Of a stretch of 64,000 nt of DNA, positions 26,616 to 35,873 are shown piece after piece (position 1 is the first letter of the stretch; each line of letters begins with the position of its first letter). A program made the translations under genes and the position numbers. The stretch covers positions 1 to 64,000 of the forward strand of contig RXIX01000001.1 in assembly GCA_003989075.1 (NCBI GenBank), read 5' to 3'. A model generated the notes under the pieces. The model was not told the DNA's origin and made no database searches. It worked only from the letters and a program-made list of their open reading frames with translations. The DNA is from Candidatus Competibacteraceae bacterium (lineage in GTDB: Bacteria; Pseudomonadota; Gammaproteobacteria; Competibacterales; Competibacteraceae).

Positions 26616-27797
26616 ATGTCCCGTGTCCAGACTGGCCTGGAAGTCCTGATCAGCGACTGTCCTGAAAAAATCCGTGGTGCGCGCATTGGCGTGGTCTGCC
26701 ATCCTGCCAGCGTTGATGCCGAACTGCGCCATGCCCTGGACCTGCTGCAGGCGGCTGGTGCGCACATCGCCGCCATTTTCGGTCCTGAACATGGTGCGCG
26801 CGGCGAAGCGCAGGATATGGAAGGGGTGGATGATCTGGCGCTGGATCCGCGTCTGGGCGTGCCGGTGCACAGCTTGTACGGGGCGAGCCTGGCCACCCTG
26901 AAGCCGCGCCCGGAGCAGTTACGCGATCTCGATGTGCTGGTGATCGACCTGCAGGATGTCGGTGCGCGTTATTACACCTTCGTCTGGACCCTGGCGCTGT
27001 GCATGGAAGCGGCGGGCCAGATTGGCCTGCGCGTACTGGTCTGTGACCGGCCCAATCCGCTCAATGGCATCACCACCGAGGGCAATCTGCTCCAGCCGGG
27101 CTTTGAATCCTTTGTCGGCCTGCATCCGGTGCCCAACCGGCATGGCCTGACCCCCGGCGAGATTGCCCGCTATGTCCGCGAGTGGCGCGGTATCGACTGC
27201 GAACTGGAGATCGTGCCGATGCGCGGCTGGCAGCGCGCGATGTATTTCGATGCGACCGGGCTGCCCTGGGTGTATCCATCACCGAATATGCCCACGCTGG
27301 AAACCGCGCTGGTCTATCCGGGCATGTGCCTGGTGGAGGCTACCGAACTGTCGGAAGGACGCGGCACCTGCCGGCCCTTTGAAGTCGCCGGTGCGCCGGG
27401 GATCGATGCCGAGGCGCTGGCGGCCGAGCTGACGCGGCAGGGTCTGGCTGGCTGCCGGTTTCGCCCGCTGTATTTCCGGCCCAAGTTTCAAAAGCACGCC
27501 GGCGGCACTTGCGGGGGCGTGCAGATTCATATCACTGAGCGGCAGCAGTTTGATGCCTATGCCACCGGCGTGGCCTTTCTGGACAGCGTCAAGCGTCTTG
27601 CGCCGCAGGTATTTGCCTGGCGGGAAAAGCCCTATGAATTTGTCGCCGACATTCCGGCGATTGACCTGCTGGCGGGCGATGCCAGCCTGCGTCAGGCGTT
27701 GGAAGATGCCGCCGACTGGCGGGAGCTGGCGGCCGACTGGGCGCGGCAGCGGGCGGAATTTGAGGCGGTGCGGCGCGCTGTATTGCTCTATTCCTGA
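26616..27797 (+). CDS. DUF1343 / NamZ-type exo-beta-N-acetylmuramidase
   Basis: The 393-residue protein has DUF1343 hallmarks: FGPEHGARGEAQ, LVIDLQDVGARYYTF, CDRPNPLNG, YPSPNMPTLETALVYPG, EGRGTCRPFE and a C-terminal domain with FQKHAGGTCGGVQIHI. NamZ (YbbC) of this family removes terminal MurNAc from peptidoglycan fragments. No signal peptide is evident, so it may act in cytosolic cell-wall recycling. AAGGAGCG just upstream supports ATG 26616. The end overlaps the converging chelatase gene by ten bases. Confidence 0.85.
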   Translation: MSRVQTGLEVLISDCPEKIRGARIGVVCHPASVDAELRHALDLLQAAGAHIAAIFGPEHGARGEAQDMEGVDDLALDPRLGVPVHSLYGASLATLKPRPEQLRDLDVLVIDLQDVGARYYTFVWTLALCMEAAGQIGLRVLVCDRPNPLNGITTEGNLLQPGFESFVGLHPVPNRHGLTPGEIARYVREWRGIDCELEIVPMRGWQRAMYFDATGLPWVYPSPNMPTLETALVYPGMCLVEATELSEGRGTCRPFEVAGAPGIDAEALAAELTRQGLAGCRFRPLYFRPKFQKHAGGTCGGVQIHITERQQFDAYATGVAFLDSVKRLAPQVFAWREKPYEFVADIPAIDLLAGDASLRQALEDAADWRELAADWARQRAEFEAVRRAVLLYS

Positions 27798-28675
27798 ACG
27801 GGATCAACGGGATCGCGGCGGGCGCGGTTTGGGCATAACCAGCAGTTCGGCGGTGCACGGCCACTTTCGGCTTCCTCAAGTCGCACCAGCAGGGTGGCGA
27901 CCACGCCGGGATCGGCGTTCAGATAGGAGGCCAGCGCCACCTGGGGCTGGTCGTGGCGCTGCTGGAAGGCGGTGACCGTGGCCTCGATCTGTCGCGCCAG
28001 TCGCCCGGCGAATAGCAGATAGGGCAACACCAGCAGCTGTGGAAATTCGAGCCGGCGCAGCTGCTCCAGGGCCTGTTCGACGGACGGCATGGCGCGACTG
28101 GCATACGCGGTTTCCATCCAGGCAAAGCCCAGGGTTTCGCCAAGCAGGCGGGTAGCGCGGGCAACAGTGGCGTTGGCGTCGGGATCGGCGCCCCCGCGCC
28201 CGACCACCAGCAGCAGGCTGTCCTGACGCTGGTAATGACTCGCGAAGGCTGCTTCAGCCGCAGCAATGCGAGCAGCGGCGACGTGCAGCAGATGGGTATG
28301 TACGCCCAGTTCAGCGGCCAGGATGATTGTCATTTCCGGATGGCGCGCCCGCGCCGATTCCAGAAGCGCCGGAATGTCGTGTTTGAGATGCCCGGCGGCC
28401 AGCAGCAGCGCCGGCAGCACGGTGACCCGGCGCACGCCCTGCTGCCAGAGCTGCTCCAGTGCAGTGGCGATATCCGGCGCGGCCAGTTCCAGAAAAGCGG
28501 TCTGTACGGTGCGTTCCGGCAGCGCCTGACGGACCTGCGCCACCAGGGTTGCGAATTCAGTCAGACCGGCAGCGAGCCGGGTGCCGTGGCCGACCAGCAG
28601 CACGGTGGGCAGAGCGTTCTGGGCTGGGGAGATGGGCATGGAGCTTGCTAAGTGGTTCTGCGTGAGCACGCGCAT
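27788..28675 (-). CDS. cbiX: CbiX/SirB-type sirohydrochlorin chelatase
   Basis: The 295-residue protein has the two-repeat CbiX layout: LLVGHGTRLAAG in the first half with a metal-binding histidine, LLLAAGHLKHDIP, then LLVVGRGGADPDAN in the second half with LPYLLFAGRL. It inserts cobalt or iron into sirohydrochlorin for cobalamin or siroheme. The C-terminus carries CWLC, which recalls the CxxC cluster motif of some CbiX proteins. ATG 28675 with AGGA upstream is used; ATG 28639 is the alternative. With cobA and cobUTCS in the window it fits B12 synthesis. Confidence 0.8.
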   Translation of the reverse strand: MRVLTQNHLASSMPISPAQNALPTVLLVGHGTRLAAGLTEFATLVAQVRQALPERTVQTAFLELAAPDIATALEQLWQQGVRRVTVLPALLLAAGHLKHDIPALLESARARHPEMTIILAAELGVHTHLLHVAAARIAAAEAAFASHYQRQDSLLLVVGRGGADPDANATVARATRLLGETLGFAWMETAYASRAMPSVEQALEQLRRLEFPQLLVLPYLLFAGRLARQIEATVTAFQQRHDQPQVALASYLNADPGVVATLLVRLEEAESGRAPPNCWLCPNRARRDPVDPVQE

Positions 28676-28748
28676 GGGTTCCTGATGGAATCGTGTCTAT
28701 CTTAGTGCTTAGGGATGGATTTTCATTCGCCACCTTTTGGAGCAAGTC

Positions 28749-29360
28749 ATGATTACCATTCAATATCCGCACATGGGGCTGAACGATGAGCGCGCCCCGG
28801 TATTCGTTCAGATGTGGAATACATGGCGCGTCACCCGTACCGACACCAAGCAGCATATCATCGCCTGGGTCGCGGCCGTGGCCCGCAGTGCGCCCGGCGG
28901 CAAACTCAAGGAACTGGTGATTTCCTGTCACGGTGCCCCGGGATTTCTGCAATTGGGCGAAGGCTTCGGGCCATCGGACGTGAGCCTGTTTCAGGGCTGG
29001 CGAGGTCTGGTGGATAAGATCTGGATTCGGGCCTGTCTGGTAGCGCGCATCGTGGGTGCGGAAACCGCCAGTCAGGGCGATGGCGCCTTCCTCACGGCAC
29101 TGGGCATGAGCGGTAATGGCCATACCTTTTGCCAGGGTGTGGCCAGGGCTGCCAACTGCTATCTCGTGGTGGGCACCGAACTCCAGGTTTCCGCGAACTA
29201 CACCCAGGCTAACCCGGTTCCGTATGGTCAACTCGACAGTTATGAAGGGCTGGTCCTGTCCTATCACCCGGATGGAACCATCGGCTGGTCGCACCGCTAT
29301 CCGTCGGTGTACAACGCCAACCCCACGACGCTGACGGCAAGCTCGCCGAACCGGGAATAA
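28749..29360 (+). CDS. Stand-alone caspase-fold-like protein (DUF4347-like)
   Basis: The 203-residue protein has a predicted strand ending in a histidine, ELVISCHGAPGFLQLG, and a second strand ending in cysteine, DKIWIRACLVARI. FLTALGMSG and a last strand ANCYLVVGTELQVS follow. That His-Gly / Ala-Cys arrangement matches the catalytic dyad of caspase-like domains such as DUF4347. There is no signal peptide or adhesin repeat. GGAG six bases before ATG 28749 supports the start. It is an isolated gene with a hairpin downstream. The fold call is inference from motifs; a protease activity is not shown. Confidence 0.5.
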   Translation: MITIQYPHMGLNDERAPVFVQMWNTWRVTRTDTKQHIIAWVAAVARSAPGGKLKELVISCHGAPGFLQLGEGFGPSDVSLFQGWRGLVDKIWIRACLVARIVGAETASQGDGAFLTALGMSGNGHTFCQGVARAANCYLVVGTELQVSANYTQANPVPYGQLDSYEGLVLSYHPDGTIGWSHRYPSVYNANPTTLTASSPNRE

Positions 29361-29465
29361 GCGTGCGGTGCCGTCACCGGTTGCGGGCTGTGGAGAGTGC
29401 CTGGATGCCAAATAACAGGTAACCGGGCGTTCGAAAGTGAGCGGAATTTGGATGCCGGCCTGCAT

Positions 29466-29482
29466 CCCCGGCAACGCCGGGG
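29466..29482. terminator. Short strong hairpin between convergent genes
   Basis: CCCCGGC (29466-29472) and GCCGGGG (29476-29482) pair perfectly around a three-base loop. The hairpin lies in the 165 bases between the caspase-like gene (ends 29360) and aqpZ (ends 29526), so it can end transcripts from both strands. Confidence 0.5.
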
Positions 29483-29525
29483 ACTCATCAGGTCAGTTTG
29501 TGCGAACGCGCGGCTGGAACCGCGT

Positions 29526-30233
29526 TCAGTCCTTGGCCATCCAGCGGTGGAAGAAGCCCGCCGCCGCGGCGCCGGCGATCGGCGCGACCCAGAACAGCCA
29601 GAGTTGTTGCAGCGCCCAGCCGCCAACGAAGATCGCCTGGCTGGTGCTGCGCGCCGGATTTACCGAGGTGTTGGTGACCGGAATGCTGATCAGATGGATC
29701 AGGGTCAGGCATAGGCCGATGGCGATCGGCGCGAAACCGGTCGGCGTGTTCTTGTGGGTTGCGCCGAGGATGACGATCAGGAAGAAGAATGTCATCACCA
29801 CTTCACAGATCAGCGCTGCGTTCATCCCGTACTTGCCGGGCGAGTGTTCGCCAAAGCCATTGGCGGCAAAACCGCCCAGGCTGGAAAAATCACCCTTGCC
29901 GGTGAAGATCAGGTAAATCACCGCCGCGCCGGCGATGGCGCCGAGCACCTGGGCGATGATGTAGGGCAGCAGGTCGGAGGCCGGAAAGCGCCCACCCGCC
30001 CACAGGCCAACCGACACTGCCGGATTCAGGTGGCAGCCGGAAATGTGGCCTATGGCATAAGCCATGGTCAGCACGGTCAGACCGAAGGCCAGTGAGACGC
30101 CGACCAGGGCGATGCCGAGCGGATACTGATCCGGGCCATAAAAGACGGCAGCGAGCACGGCACTGCCGCAGCCACCGAGAACCAGCCACAGGGTGCCGAT
30201 GAACTCGGCGGCGAGACGATTGCTAAGGGGCAT
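29526..30233 (-). CDS. aqpZ: Aquaporin Z
   Basis: The 235-residue protein has six hydrophobic helices and both NPA boxes: [17 protein letters not shown] and NTSVNPARS. The start [22 protein letters not shown] is typical of AqpZ. It is a tetrameric water channel of the inner membrane. Histidine and arginine of the narrow selectivity filter fit a water-specific channel rather than a glycerol facilitator. About 185 bases without a gene separate it from pdxA. Confidence 0.95.
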   Translation of the reverse strand: MPLSNRLAAEFIGTLWLVLGGCGSAVLAAVFYGPDQYPLGIALVGVSLAFGLTVLTMAYAIGHISGCHLNPAVSVGLWAGGRFPASDLLPYIIAQVLGAIAGAAVIYLIFTGKGDFSSLGGFAANGFGEHSPGKYGMNAALICEVVMTFFFLIVILGATHKNTPTGFAPIAIGLCLTLIHLISIPVTNTSVNPARSTSQAIFVGGWALQQLWLFWVAPIAGAAAAGFFHRWMAKD

Positions 30234-30420
30234 TGTTCAATCTCCTTGATGCTGCGTGATGCATGAAGACATTGCGTCCTGGAAACGTCGTAGACACGAT
30301 CAGGGTCGGCACCCGAATCAGGTCACAGACGCCGCAAAGTTTAGTTGCCCGTGGTGGTTTTTGTGATGACGCGTCGCGTCGATGTGATCGGCAGTCCCGA
30401 CATGGAATGCGGTGCGCGGT

Positions 30421-31431
30421 TCAGGCGGCGCGGCTTTTGCCATACAGCGGCGCGTAGAGCGCGGCCAGACGAATCGCCTCGGCCATGCTCAGGGCATTGG
30501 CGCGGCCCGTACCGGCCAGATCGAAGGCGGTGCCGTGGTCGACCGAACTGCGGATGAAGGGCAGGCCGAGGGTGACGGCGATGGTGCGCTGGAAATCGAC
30601 CATCTTGGTGGCGATGTGGCCCTGGTCGTGGTAGAGCGACAGCACGGCGTCGAAGGTGCCGTTCAGGGCGAGGTGAAACACCGAATCGGCGGCAATCGGC
30701 CCGCTGACCTCCAAGCCGAGGGCGCGCGCTGCGGCAATGGCCGGCGCCAGTTCGCGGCCTTCCTCATCACCGAATAGACCGTGCTCGCCGCCATGCGGAT
30801 TAAGACCAGCCACCGCCAGCCGCGGTCGGGCAATGCCCAGGGTCTGCAAAGCCGCTGCGCTGCGCCGCAGGTAGTCGAGTACCCGTTCGCGGGTCACCAG
30901 ACCGATCGCCTGCGCCAGCGAGACGTGGCGGCTGAGAAAAAAGACTTTCAACTCGAAGACCTGGAACATGGTCAGCGGGTCGGTGCTGCCAGTCAGCCGA
31001 CCGAGCAGTTCGGTGTGGCCGATGTCCGGCACGCCGGCGGCCCGGAACGCTTCCTTGTTGATCGGTGTGGTGGCCAGCGCATCGAGTTGCCCAGCCTGGG
31101 CCAGTTCCACCGCGCGGTTGATGAACTCGAAGGCAGCACGGCCGGCTTCAGCCTGTACCTGGCCGAAGATCACCTGTTCAGCATCGATATTGTCCAGATC
31201 GATCAGGTCGATGCTGCCCGGCCGGTAATGGCCGGCGGCGGGGTCGCTCACCGGGTGCAGTTTCAGATCCAGCCCGGTGCAGCGCAGCGCCCGGCGCAGC
31301 GCCGAACCCGTGCCAATCACCAGCGGTCGCGCGGTCGCGTACAGCGCCGGATCGGCCAGTGCCTTGACTACGATCTCCGGGCCGACACCGGCGATATCGC
31401 CCAGGGGAATACCGATCAGGCTTCTATTCAT
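30421..31431 (-). CDS. pdxA: 4-hydroxythreonine-4-phosphate dehydrogenase family (PdxA)
   Basis: The 336-residue protein has PdxA signatures: [28 protein letters not shown], metal histidine in [39 protein letters not shown] and [15 protein letters not shown]. PdxA oxidises 4-phosphohydroxy-threonine in the DXP-dependent B6 route. Related PdxA2 enzymes act on other hydroxy acids. ATG 31431 has only a weak GGAT upstream. It is divergent from pdxST, the other B6 route, with 175 bases between. Confidence 0.85.
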   Translation of the reverse strand: MNRSLIGIPLGDIAGVGPEIVVKALADPALYATARPLVIGTGSALRRALRCTGLDLKLHPVSDPAAGHYRPGSIDLIDLDNIDAEQVIFGQVQAEAGRAAFEFINRAVELAQAGQLDALATTPINKEAFRAAGVPDIGHTELLGRLTGSTDPLTMFQVFELKVFFLSRHVSLAQAIGLVTRERVLDYLRRSAAALQTLGIARPRLAVAGLNPHGGEHGLFGDEEGRELAPAIAAARALGLEVSGPIAADSVFHLALNGTFDAVLSLYHDQGHIATKMVDFQRTIAVTLGLPFIRSSVDHGTAFDLAGTGRANALSMAEAIRLAALYAPLYGKSRAA

Positions 31432-31514
31432 GCGGATATCCGGATTTTTGCGCCAGCGGGGAAATTCGCCGGCCATGCGGCGGTCACAGGGGATACGGCA
31501 GCGGGACGCGGTCG

Positions 31515-31523
31515 TGATATACT
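31515..31523 (+). promoter_or_regulatory. Candidate extended -10 promoter of pdxST
   Basis: TGATATACT is an extended -10 element (TG-n-TATACT) 84 bases before the pdxS start, in the divergent pdxA-pdxS intergenic region. No good -35 is seen, which an extended -10 can tolerate. Confidence 0.4.
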
Positions 31524-31606
31524 CCGCCGCTTTCCTCAAGCGGCCGGTCCGGGCGGACGTCGAGCGCGACGGCCAGCCTCCCTCACATTGTAGACGAGTT
31601 AGCAGC

Positions 31607-32488
31607 ATGGCAGAGAATCGTTATCTCCTGAACGCGCAACTGGCGCAGATGCTCAAGGGCGGCGTCATCATGGACGTGGTCAATGTCGAACAGGCCCAGA
31701 TCGCCCAGGAAGCGGGCGCGGTCGCGGTCATGGCGCTGGAACGGGTGCCGGCTGATATCCGCAGGCAGGGCGGTGTAGCGCGCATGTCCGATCCGGGCCT
31801 GATCAAGGCCATTAAAGAGGCAGTCACCATTCCCGTTATGGCCAAGGCGCGTATCGGTCACTTCGTGGAAGCGCAGATTCTGCAGGCGCTCAAGATCGAC
31901 TATATCGACGAGAGCGAGGTGCTGACTCCGGCCGATGAAGAGTGCCACATCGACAAGAGCGCTTTTAACATTCCGTTTGTCTGTGGTGCGCGCAATCTCG
32001 GCGAAGCGTTGCGGCGGATTGTCGAAGGTGCGGCGATGATCCGCACCAAGGGCGAGGCTGGTACCGGCAACGTGGTCGAGGCGGTGCGGCATATGCGTAC
32101 CATGAACCGCGAGATCCGCCAGCTCGCCAATCTACCGGTCGAAGAAGTGATCAGTTTCGCTAAGAGCAACGGTTTGCCATACGAACTGGCTCTGGAAGTC
32201 AAGCGGCTTGGTCGCCTGCCGGTAGTCAACTTTGCAGCGGGCGGCATTGCCACGCCGGCGGATGCGGCGCTGATGATGCAATTGGGCTGTGATGGCGTGT
32301 TCGTCGGGTCGGGGATTTTCAAGTCCAGCGATCCGGCCCGCCGCGCCCGCGCCATCGTCAAGGCCACCGCCTATTACAACGATCCCGAGAAGCTGCTTGA
32401 GGTGTCGGTGGATCTGGGTGAGCCGATGTCGGGTCTGGACGTGACCAACATGCCCAGCGAGCAGCGTCTGGCTGGACGGGGCTGGTAA
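31607..32488 (+). CDS. pdxS: Pyridoxal 5'-phosphate synthase subunit PdxS
   Basis: The 293-residue TIM-barrel protein has the PdxS pattern: [30 protein letters not shown], the catalytic lysines in MAKARIGH and [10 protein letters not shown], and the phosphate loop [12 protein letters not shown]. It makes PLP from ribose-5-phosphate, glyceraldehyde-3-phosphate and ammonia. ATG 31607 is preferred because family similarity begins at MAENRYLLN; a longer frame upstream is unsupported. The stop overlaps the pdxT start by one base (TAATG). Confidence 0.95.
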   Translation: MAENRYLLNAQLAQMLKGGVIMDVVNVEQAQIAQEAGAVAVMALERVPADIRRQGGVARMSDPGLIKAIKEAVTIPVMAKARIGHFVEAQILQALKIDYIDESEVLTPADEECHIDKSAFNIPFVCGARNLGEALRRIVEGAAMIRTKGEAGTGNVVEAVRHMRTMNREIRQLANLPVEEVISFAKSNGLPYELALEVKRLGRLPVVNFAAGGIATPADAALMMQLGCDGVFVGSGIFKSSDPARRARAIVKATAYYNDPEKLLEVSVDLGEPMSGLDVTNMPSEQRLAGRGW

Positions 32489-33144
32489 TGAGCGCGGGTG
32501 CTGATCCCGGGCCGATCGGCGTGCTCGACCTGCAGGGCGGGGTGCAGGAGCATCTCGACCACCTGCGGCGCATCGGCGTCGCAGCCCGGCCGGTCAAGCG
32601 CGCTACCGAACTGGTTGGGCTGGCCGGTTTGATCATTCCCGGCGGTGAGAGCACCTGCCTGGCGCGGCTGCTGCACATCTTCGATCTGGATACGGCGATC
32701 CGCACCGCGCATGGCCAGGGCCTGCCGCTGTGGGGAACCTGCGCCGGGGCGATTCTGCTGGCGCACGAGAATGTCGGTGAGACGCCCTGCCTGGATCTGA
32801 TTGATATCGCGGTCAGCCGCAACGCCTTTGGCAGCCAGCTCGACAGCTTCAACTGCGAGGTCGCGGTGCCGGCGGTGGCGGCGACGCCGATTCCGTTGAC
32901 CTTCATTCGTGCGCCGAAGATCGTTCGGGCTGGCGCCGGGGTGCGGGTATTGCTGAGTCTGGAAGACTACATCGCCGCCGCTGAGGATGATCAGGTACTG
33001 GTGACGGTGTTCCATCCCGAGCTGACGCCGAGTCTGGCCTTTCACCGCTATTTCGCCCGCAAGTGCGGCCTGAGCGTCAACGCCGCTGATGTTGATCCCG
33101 ACTGGACGCCGCAGAGCTGGATGCGCGGCGGCGCAGCGCCCTGA
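32488..33144 (+). CDS. pdxT: PLP synthase glutaminase subunit PdxT
   Basis: The 218-residue class I glutaminase has IGVLDLQGGVQEH, the oxyanion region PGGEST, the nucleophile in WGTCAGAILL and the His/Glu pair in TVFHPELTP. It releases ammonia from glutamine and channels it to PdxS. The one-base overlap with pdxS implies stoichiometric coupled translation. A bidirectional hairpin follows at 33160-33182. Confidence 0.95.
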   Translation: MSAGADPGPIGVLDLQGGVQEHLDHLRRIGVAARPVKRATELVGLAGLIIPGGESTCLARLLHIFDLDTAIRTAHGQGLPLWGTCAGAILLAHENVGETPCLDLIDIAVSRNAFGSQLDSFNCEVAVPAVAATPIPLTFIRAPKIVRAGAGVRVLLSLEDYIAAAEDDQVLVTVFHPELTPSLAFHRYFARKCGLSVNAADVDPDWTPQSWMRGGAAP

Positions 33145-33159
33145 ACACGGGATGGCCCG

Positions 33160-33182
33160 GAGCGACGCGGCGTGCGTCGCTC
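33160..33182. terminator. Bidirectional hairpin after pdxT and lrgB
   Basis: GAGCGACGC (33160-33168) and GCGTCGCTC (33174-33182) are perfect arms around GGCGT. The hairpin overlaps the lrgB stop codon and lies 16 bases after the pdxT stop, serving two convergent units. Confidence 0.65.
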
Positions 33183-33909
33183 AGGGTGTCAGTCCGAGCA
33201 GGCGCGCCAGCAGGGGTACCAGCACCGCAGTCAGCAGAGCGTTCAGACCAATCGCCAACCCGGCAAAGGCACCGGCCAGGGTACTGATCTGGAAGGCGCG
33301 CGCGGTGCCAATACCGTGCGCGGCCACGCCAATGGCCAGGCCCTTGATGGCATCGTCGTGAATGCGCAGCCCGCGCAACAGCGCCGGTGCCGCCACCGCG
33401 CCGATTACCCCGGTCAGGATCACCAGCACCGCAGTCAGTGAAGGCAGGCCGCCGATCTTTTCGGCGATGCCCATGGCTACCGGCGTGGTCACGGACTTGG
33501 GCGCCAGCGATAGCAGGGTGCGCGGTGACGCGCCGAGCAGCGCGGCCAGGCCGATGGCCGAGAGAATCGCGGTCAGCGACCCGGCCAGCAGCCCGGCTAG
33601 AATCGGCACCAGCAGCCGGCGTACCCGCTCCCAGTGCAGATACAGCGGTATGGCCAAAGCCACCGTGGCTGGGCCGAGCAGGAAGTGGATAAACTGCGCG
33701 CCCTGGAAGTAGGTGGCATACGGTGTGCCGGTAGCCAGCAGGATTCCGACCAGCAGGGTGATCGCCAGCGCTACCGGATTGAACAGAGCCCGCCCGCCGC
33801 TGCGCTGAAACAGCCACTGCCCGGCCAGATAGACCGCCAGGGTCACCGTCAGCCACAGCAGCGGCGATGCCGTCAGGTACACCCAGATATCGCCCAGACG
33901 CTTATCCAT
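33181..33909 (-). CDS. lrgB: LrgB/CidB family membrane protein
   Basis: The 242-residue protein has about seven membrane helices and LrgB-type motifs: FLLGPATVALAIPLY, LSLAPKSVTTPVAM and AHGIGTARAF. LrgAB/CidAB systems influence murein hydrolase export, and some members carry glycolate or other small acids. The start overlaps the lrgA stop by eight bases, with AGGA seven bases upstream, so the two are translationally coupled. Confidence 0.85.
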   Translation of the reverse strand: MDKRLGDIWVYLTASPLLWLTVTLAVYLAGQWLFQRSGGRALFNPVALAITLLVGILLATGTPYATYFQGAQFIHFLLGPATVALAIPLYLHWERVRRLLVPILAGLLAGSLTAILSAIGLAALLGASPRTLLSLAPKSVTTPVAMGIAEKIGGLPSLTAVLVILTGVIGAVAAPALLRGLRIHDDAIKGLAIGVAAHGIGTARAFQISTLAGAFAGLAIGLNALLTAVLVPLLARLLGLTP

Positions 33910-34267
33910 GCTGATCGTCCTGGGCAGCATGCGCGCGGCCGATGAAGGCGCGCATCACCAGCGCGGTGACTGCCACGGTCAGCAGTGTGCTGAGCAGCAG
34001 GGCAACCGCTACCGCCAGCCATTCCTCGGCGAGGCGTGCGCCGTGCTGGATGATGCCGACCCCGGCGGGTACGAATAGCAGCGACAGATGCGAGAGCAGG
34101 GTTTGTGCGGTGTTGCGCAGCGACTCGGGCAGGGCGCCCCGTCCGAGCAGGGTCAGAAACAGCAGTACCATGCCGAGCACCGGCCCCGGTACCGGCAGGC
34201 CGCCAAGATGCCCCAGCAGCTCGCCGAGCAGTTGAAAGGCCAGCAGAATGGCCAGTGCGCCGATCAT
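33902..34267 (-). CDS. lrgA: LrgA/CidA family holin-like protein
   Basis: The 121-residue protein has four membrane helices with the CidA/LrgA pattern: LLGELLGHLGGLPVPGPVLG, a loop with SLRNTAQTLLSHLSLLFVPAGVGII, then two more helices. It is the small partner of the LrgB protein encoded immediately downstream. The short 120-base region to the divergent cobA gene should contain both promoters. No regulator gene is adjacent. Confidence 0.85.
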   Translation of the reverse strand: MIGALAILLAFQLLGELLGHLGGLPVPGPVLGMVLLFLTLLGRGALPESLRNTAQTLLSHLSLLFVPAGVGIIQHGARLAEEWLAVAVALLLSTLLTVAVTALVMRAFIGRAHAAQDDQHG

Positions 34268-34388
34268 GAGATCACCAAACGGGTAAGCAGGGTGCGAGTA
34301 TTCATGTGTGGATTTTGGCGGAAAGGCGCCAGACTGGCTACCCGGACCTGATCCACGATTCCACGATCCGAACCGCCGGGAGCAAGCG

Positions 34389-35204
34389 ATGATGGCGAGT
34401 AGTGATGCAGCAGTAGGCGAGGTCTATCTGGTGGGCGCCGGGCCGGGTGATCCGGAACTGCTGACCCTGAAGGCGCTGCGGCTGATTCAGCAGGCCGATG
34501 TCGCGGTCTATGATCGGCTGGTGGGTGCCGGGATTCTGGCCTTATTGGCGCCGACTACGGAGCGCATTTTTGTCGGCAAGGCCCGCGAGCGGCACACCCT
34601 GCCGCAGGACGACATCAACAGCCTGCTGGTGAATCTGGCCCGGCAGGGCAAGCGGGTGCTGCGTCTCAAGGGTGGCGATCCGTTCATCTTTGGCCGTGGC
34701 GGTGAGGAAATCGAGACGCTGCGCGCCGCGGGTGTTCCATTTCAGGTTGTGCCGGGGGTGACCGCTGCCGCTGGTTGCGCTGCCTATGCCGGTATTCCGC
34801 TGACGCACCGCGATTATGCCCAGTCCTGCCTGCTGGTGACCGGGCATCTCAAGGATGGCACCCTGGATCTGAACTGGCCGGCACTGGTGCAGCCACGCCA
34901 GACCGTGGTGTTCTATATGGGCCTGACCAGCCTGGCGCAGATCTGCGTGGCGCTGCGGGCCCATGGCATGGCCGATGACATGCCGGTGGCGCTGGTGGAA
35001 CACGGCACGCTGTCGGAGCAGCGGGTGTTCTGCGCGACCCTGGCGACGCTGGATGAGGTCGTGGCCGGTGCCGGGGTCCGTGCGCCGACGCTGCTGATCG
35101 TCGGTGAAGTGGTCAGGCTGCGGCCACAACTGGACTGGTTTGGCAGTGCCGGTTGCACAACGCGCGACACGGACCCCTGTGACACACAGGATCAGCGGCC
35201 CTGA
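34389..35204 (+). CDS. cobA: Uroporphyrinogen-III C-methyltransferase
   Basis: The 271-residue protein has the SUMT motifs [60 protein letters not shown] and a C-terminal [10 protein letters not shown]. It methylates uroporphyrinogen III at C2 and C7 to precorrin-2, the branch point for siroheme and cobalamin. It is a stand-alone enzyme without the CysG N-terminal half. GGGAG sits seven bases before ATG 34389. The tail after VVRLRPQL is longer than needed and overlaps the converging DUF4124 gene. Confidence 0.95.
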   Translation: MMASSDAAVGEVYLVGAGPGDPELLTLKALRLIQQADVAVYDRLVGAGILALLAPTTERIFVGKARERHTLPQDDINSLLVNLARQGKRVLRLKGGDPFIFGRGGEEIETLRAAGVPFQVVPGVTAAAGCAAYAGIPLTHRDYAQSCLLVTGHLKDGTLDLNWPALVQPRQTVVFYMGLTSLAQICVALRAHGMADDMPVALVEHGTLSEQRVFCATLATLDEVVAGAGVRAPTLLIVGEVVRLRPQLDWFGSAGCTTRDTDPCDTQDQRP

Positions 35205-35791
35205 AAACCGCCCCGGCCTGTCGGGGCGAGTCCGGCCGGACGCGGCTGGAAGGGTGGATGTGACTTGATCTTCGGCGGTGTCGTGGGCGGCGGCGGGGGG
35301 CTGTACTGCTGGCAGGCAGGCCCGGATTGACAGGGTCCGCTCCATGGTGGCCCCGGTGGATGGGGTCGATAGGGTGGATAAACCGGTCCCGGCGGATAGT
35401 AGGGGTAGGGATAGAACGGCACGCCAGCATCGTGATCCGGATTGCGTGGCGGTGGCTGTAACTGCTGCTTGAGCAGTTCGTTTTGCAGTTCCTGATTCTC
35501 CTGTTCCAGTGACTGCCGTGCTTGCGCAGCGCGTGCCTGTTCGCTCGCCTGGCGTTCGCGGGCCATCTGCTCGGCCAGAGCATTGATGCGGGCGATTTCC
35601 GCAGTGGTGCCGGATTCATGCGTTCTGGGCGGCGGCGGGGCAATGTCCAGGGGAATCGCGGGTGTGGTTACGCTGGGCTTGTTCTGGCTGTAATGCACCT
35701 GACCGCGCTCATCAACCCACTTGTAGATCATCTGGGCGGTGGCTGCGCTGCTCAGCAGGATCGACAGCAGGGCGATAGCGCTGACCGGCAT
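35192..35791 (-). CDS. DUF4124-domain secreted protein with proline-rich tail
   Basis: From ATG 35791 this gives 199 residues: a signal peptide ([14 protein letters not shown]), a DUF4124 core ([16 protein letters not shown]), a glutamine/alanine coiled-coil ([18 protein letters not shown]) and a long proline/tyrosine-rich C-terminus. The start is uncertain: no ribosome-binding site precedes 35791, and the basic RWRR just upstream would suit the signal peptide. An in-frame ATG at 35881 would overlap the start of uppP. It converges on cobA and overlaps its end. Function unknown; periplasmic. Confidence 0.65.
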   Translation of the reverse strand: MPVSAIALLSILLSSAATAQMIYKWVDERGQVHYSQNKPSVTTPAIPLDIAPPPPRTHESGTTAEIARINALAEQMARERQASEQARAAQARQSLEQENQELQNELLKQQLQPPPRNPDHDAGVPFYPYPYYPPGPVYPPYRPHPPGPPWSGPCQSGPACQQYSPPPPPTTPPKIKSHPPFQPRPAGLAPTGRGGFQGR

Positions 35792-35873
35792 GCGGCGCCA
35801 TCGTGAAAGCAGAGCGGAGTTGCTAGAATCGCCACCTTTACTGTAACCGTGACCGTGACCGGAAGGAGCATTC

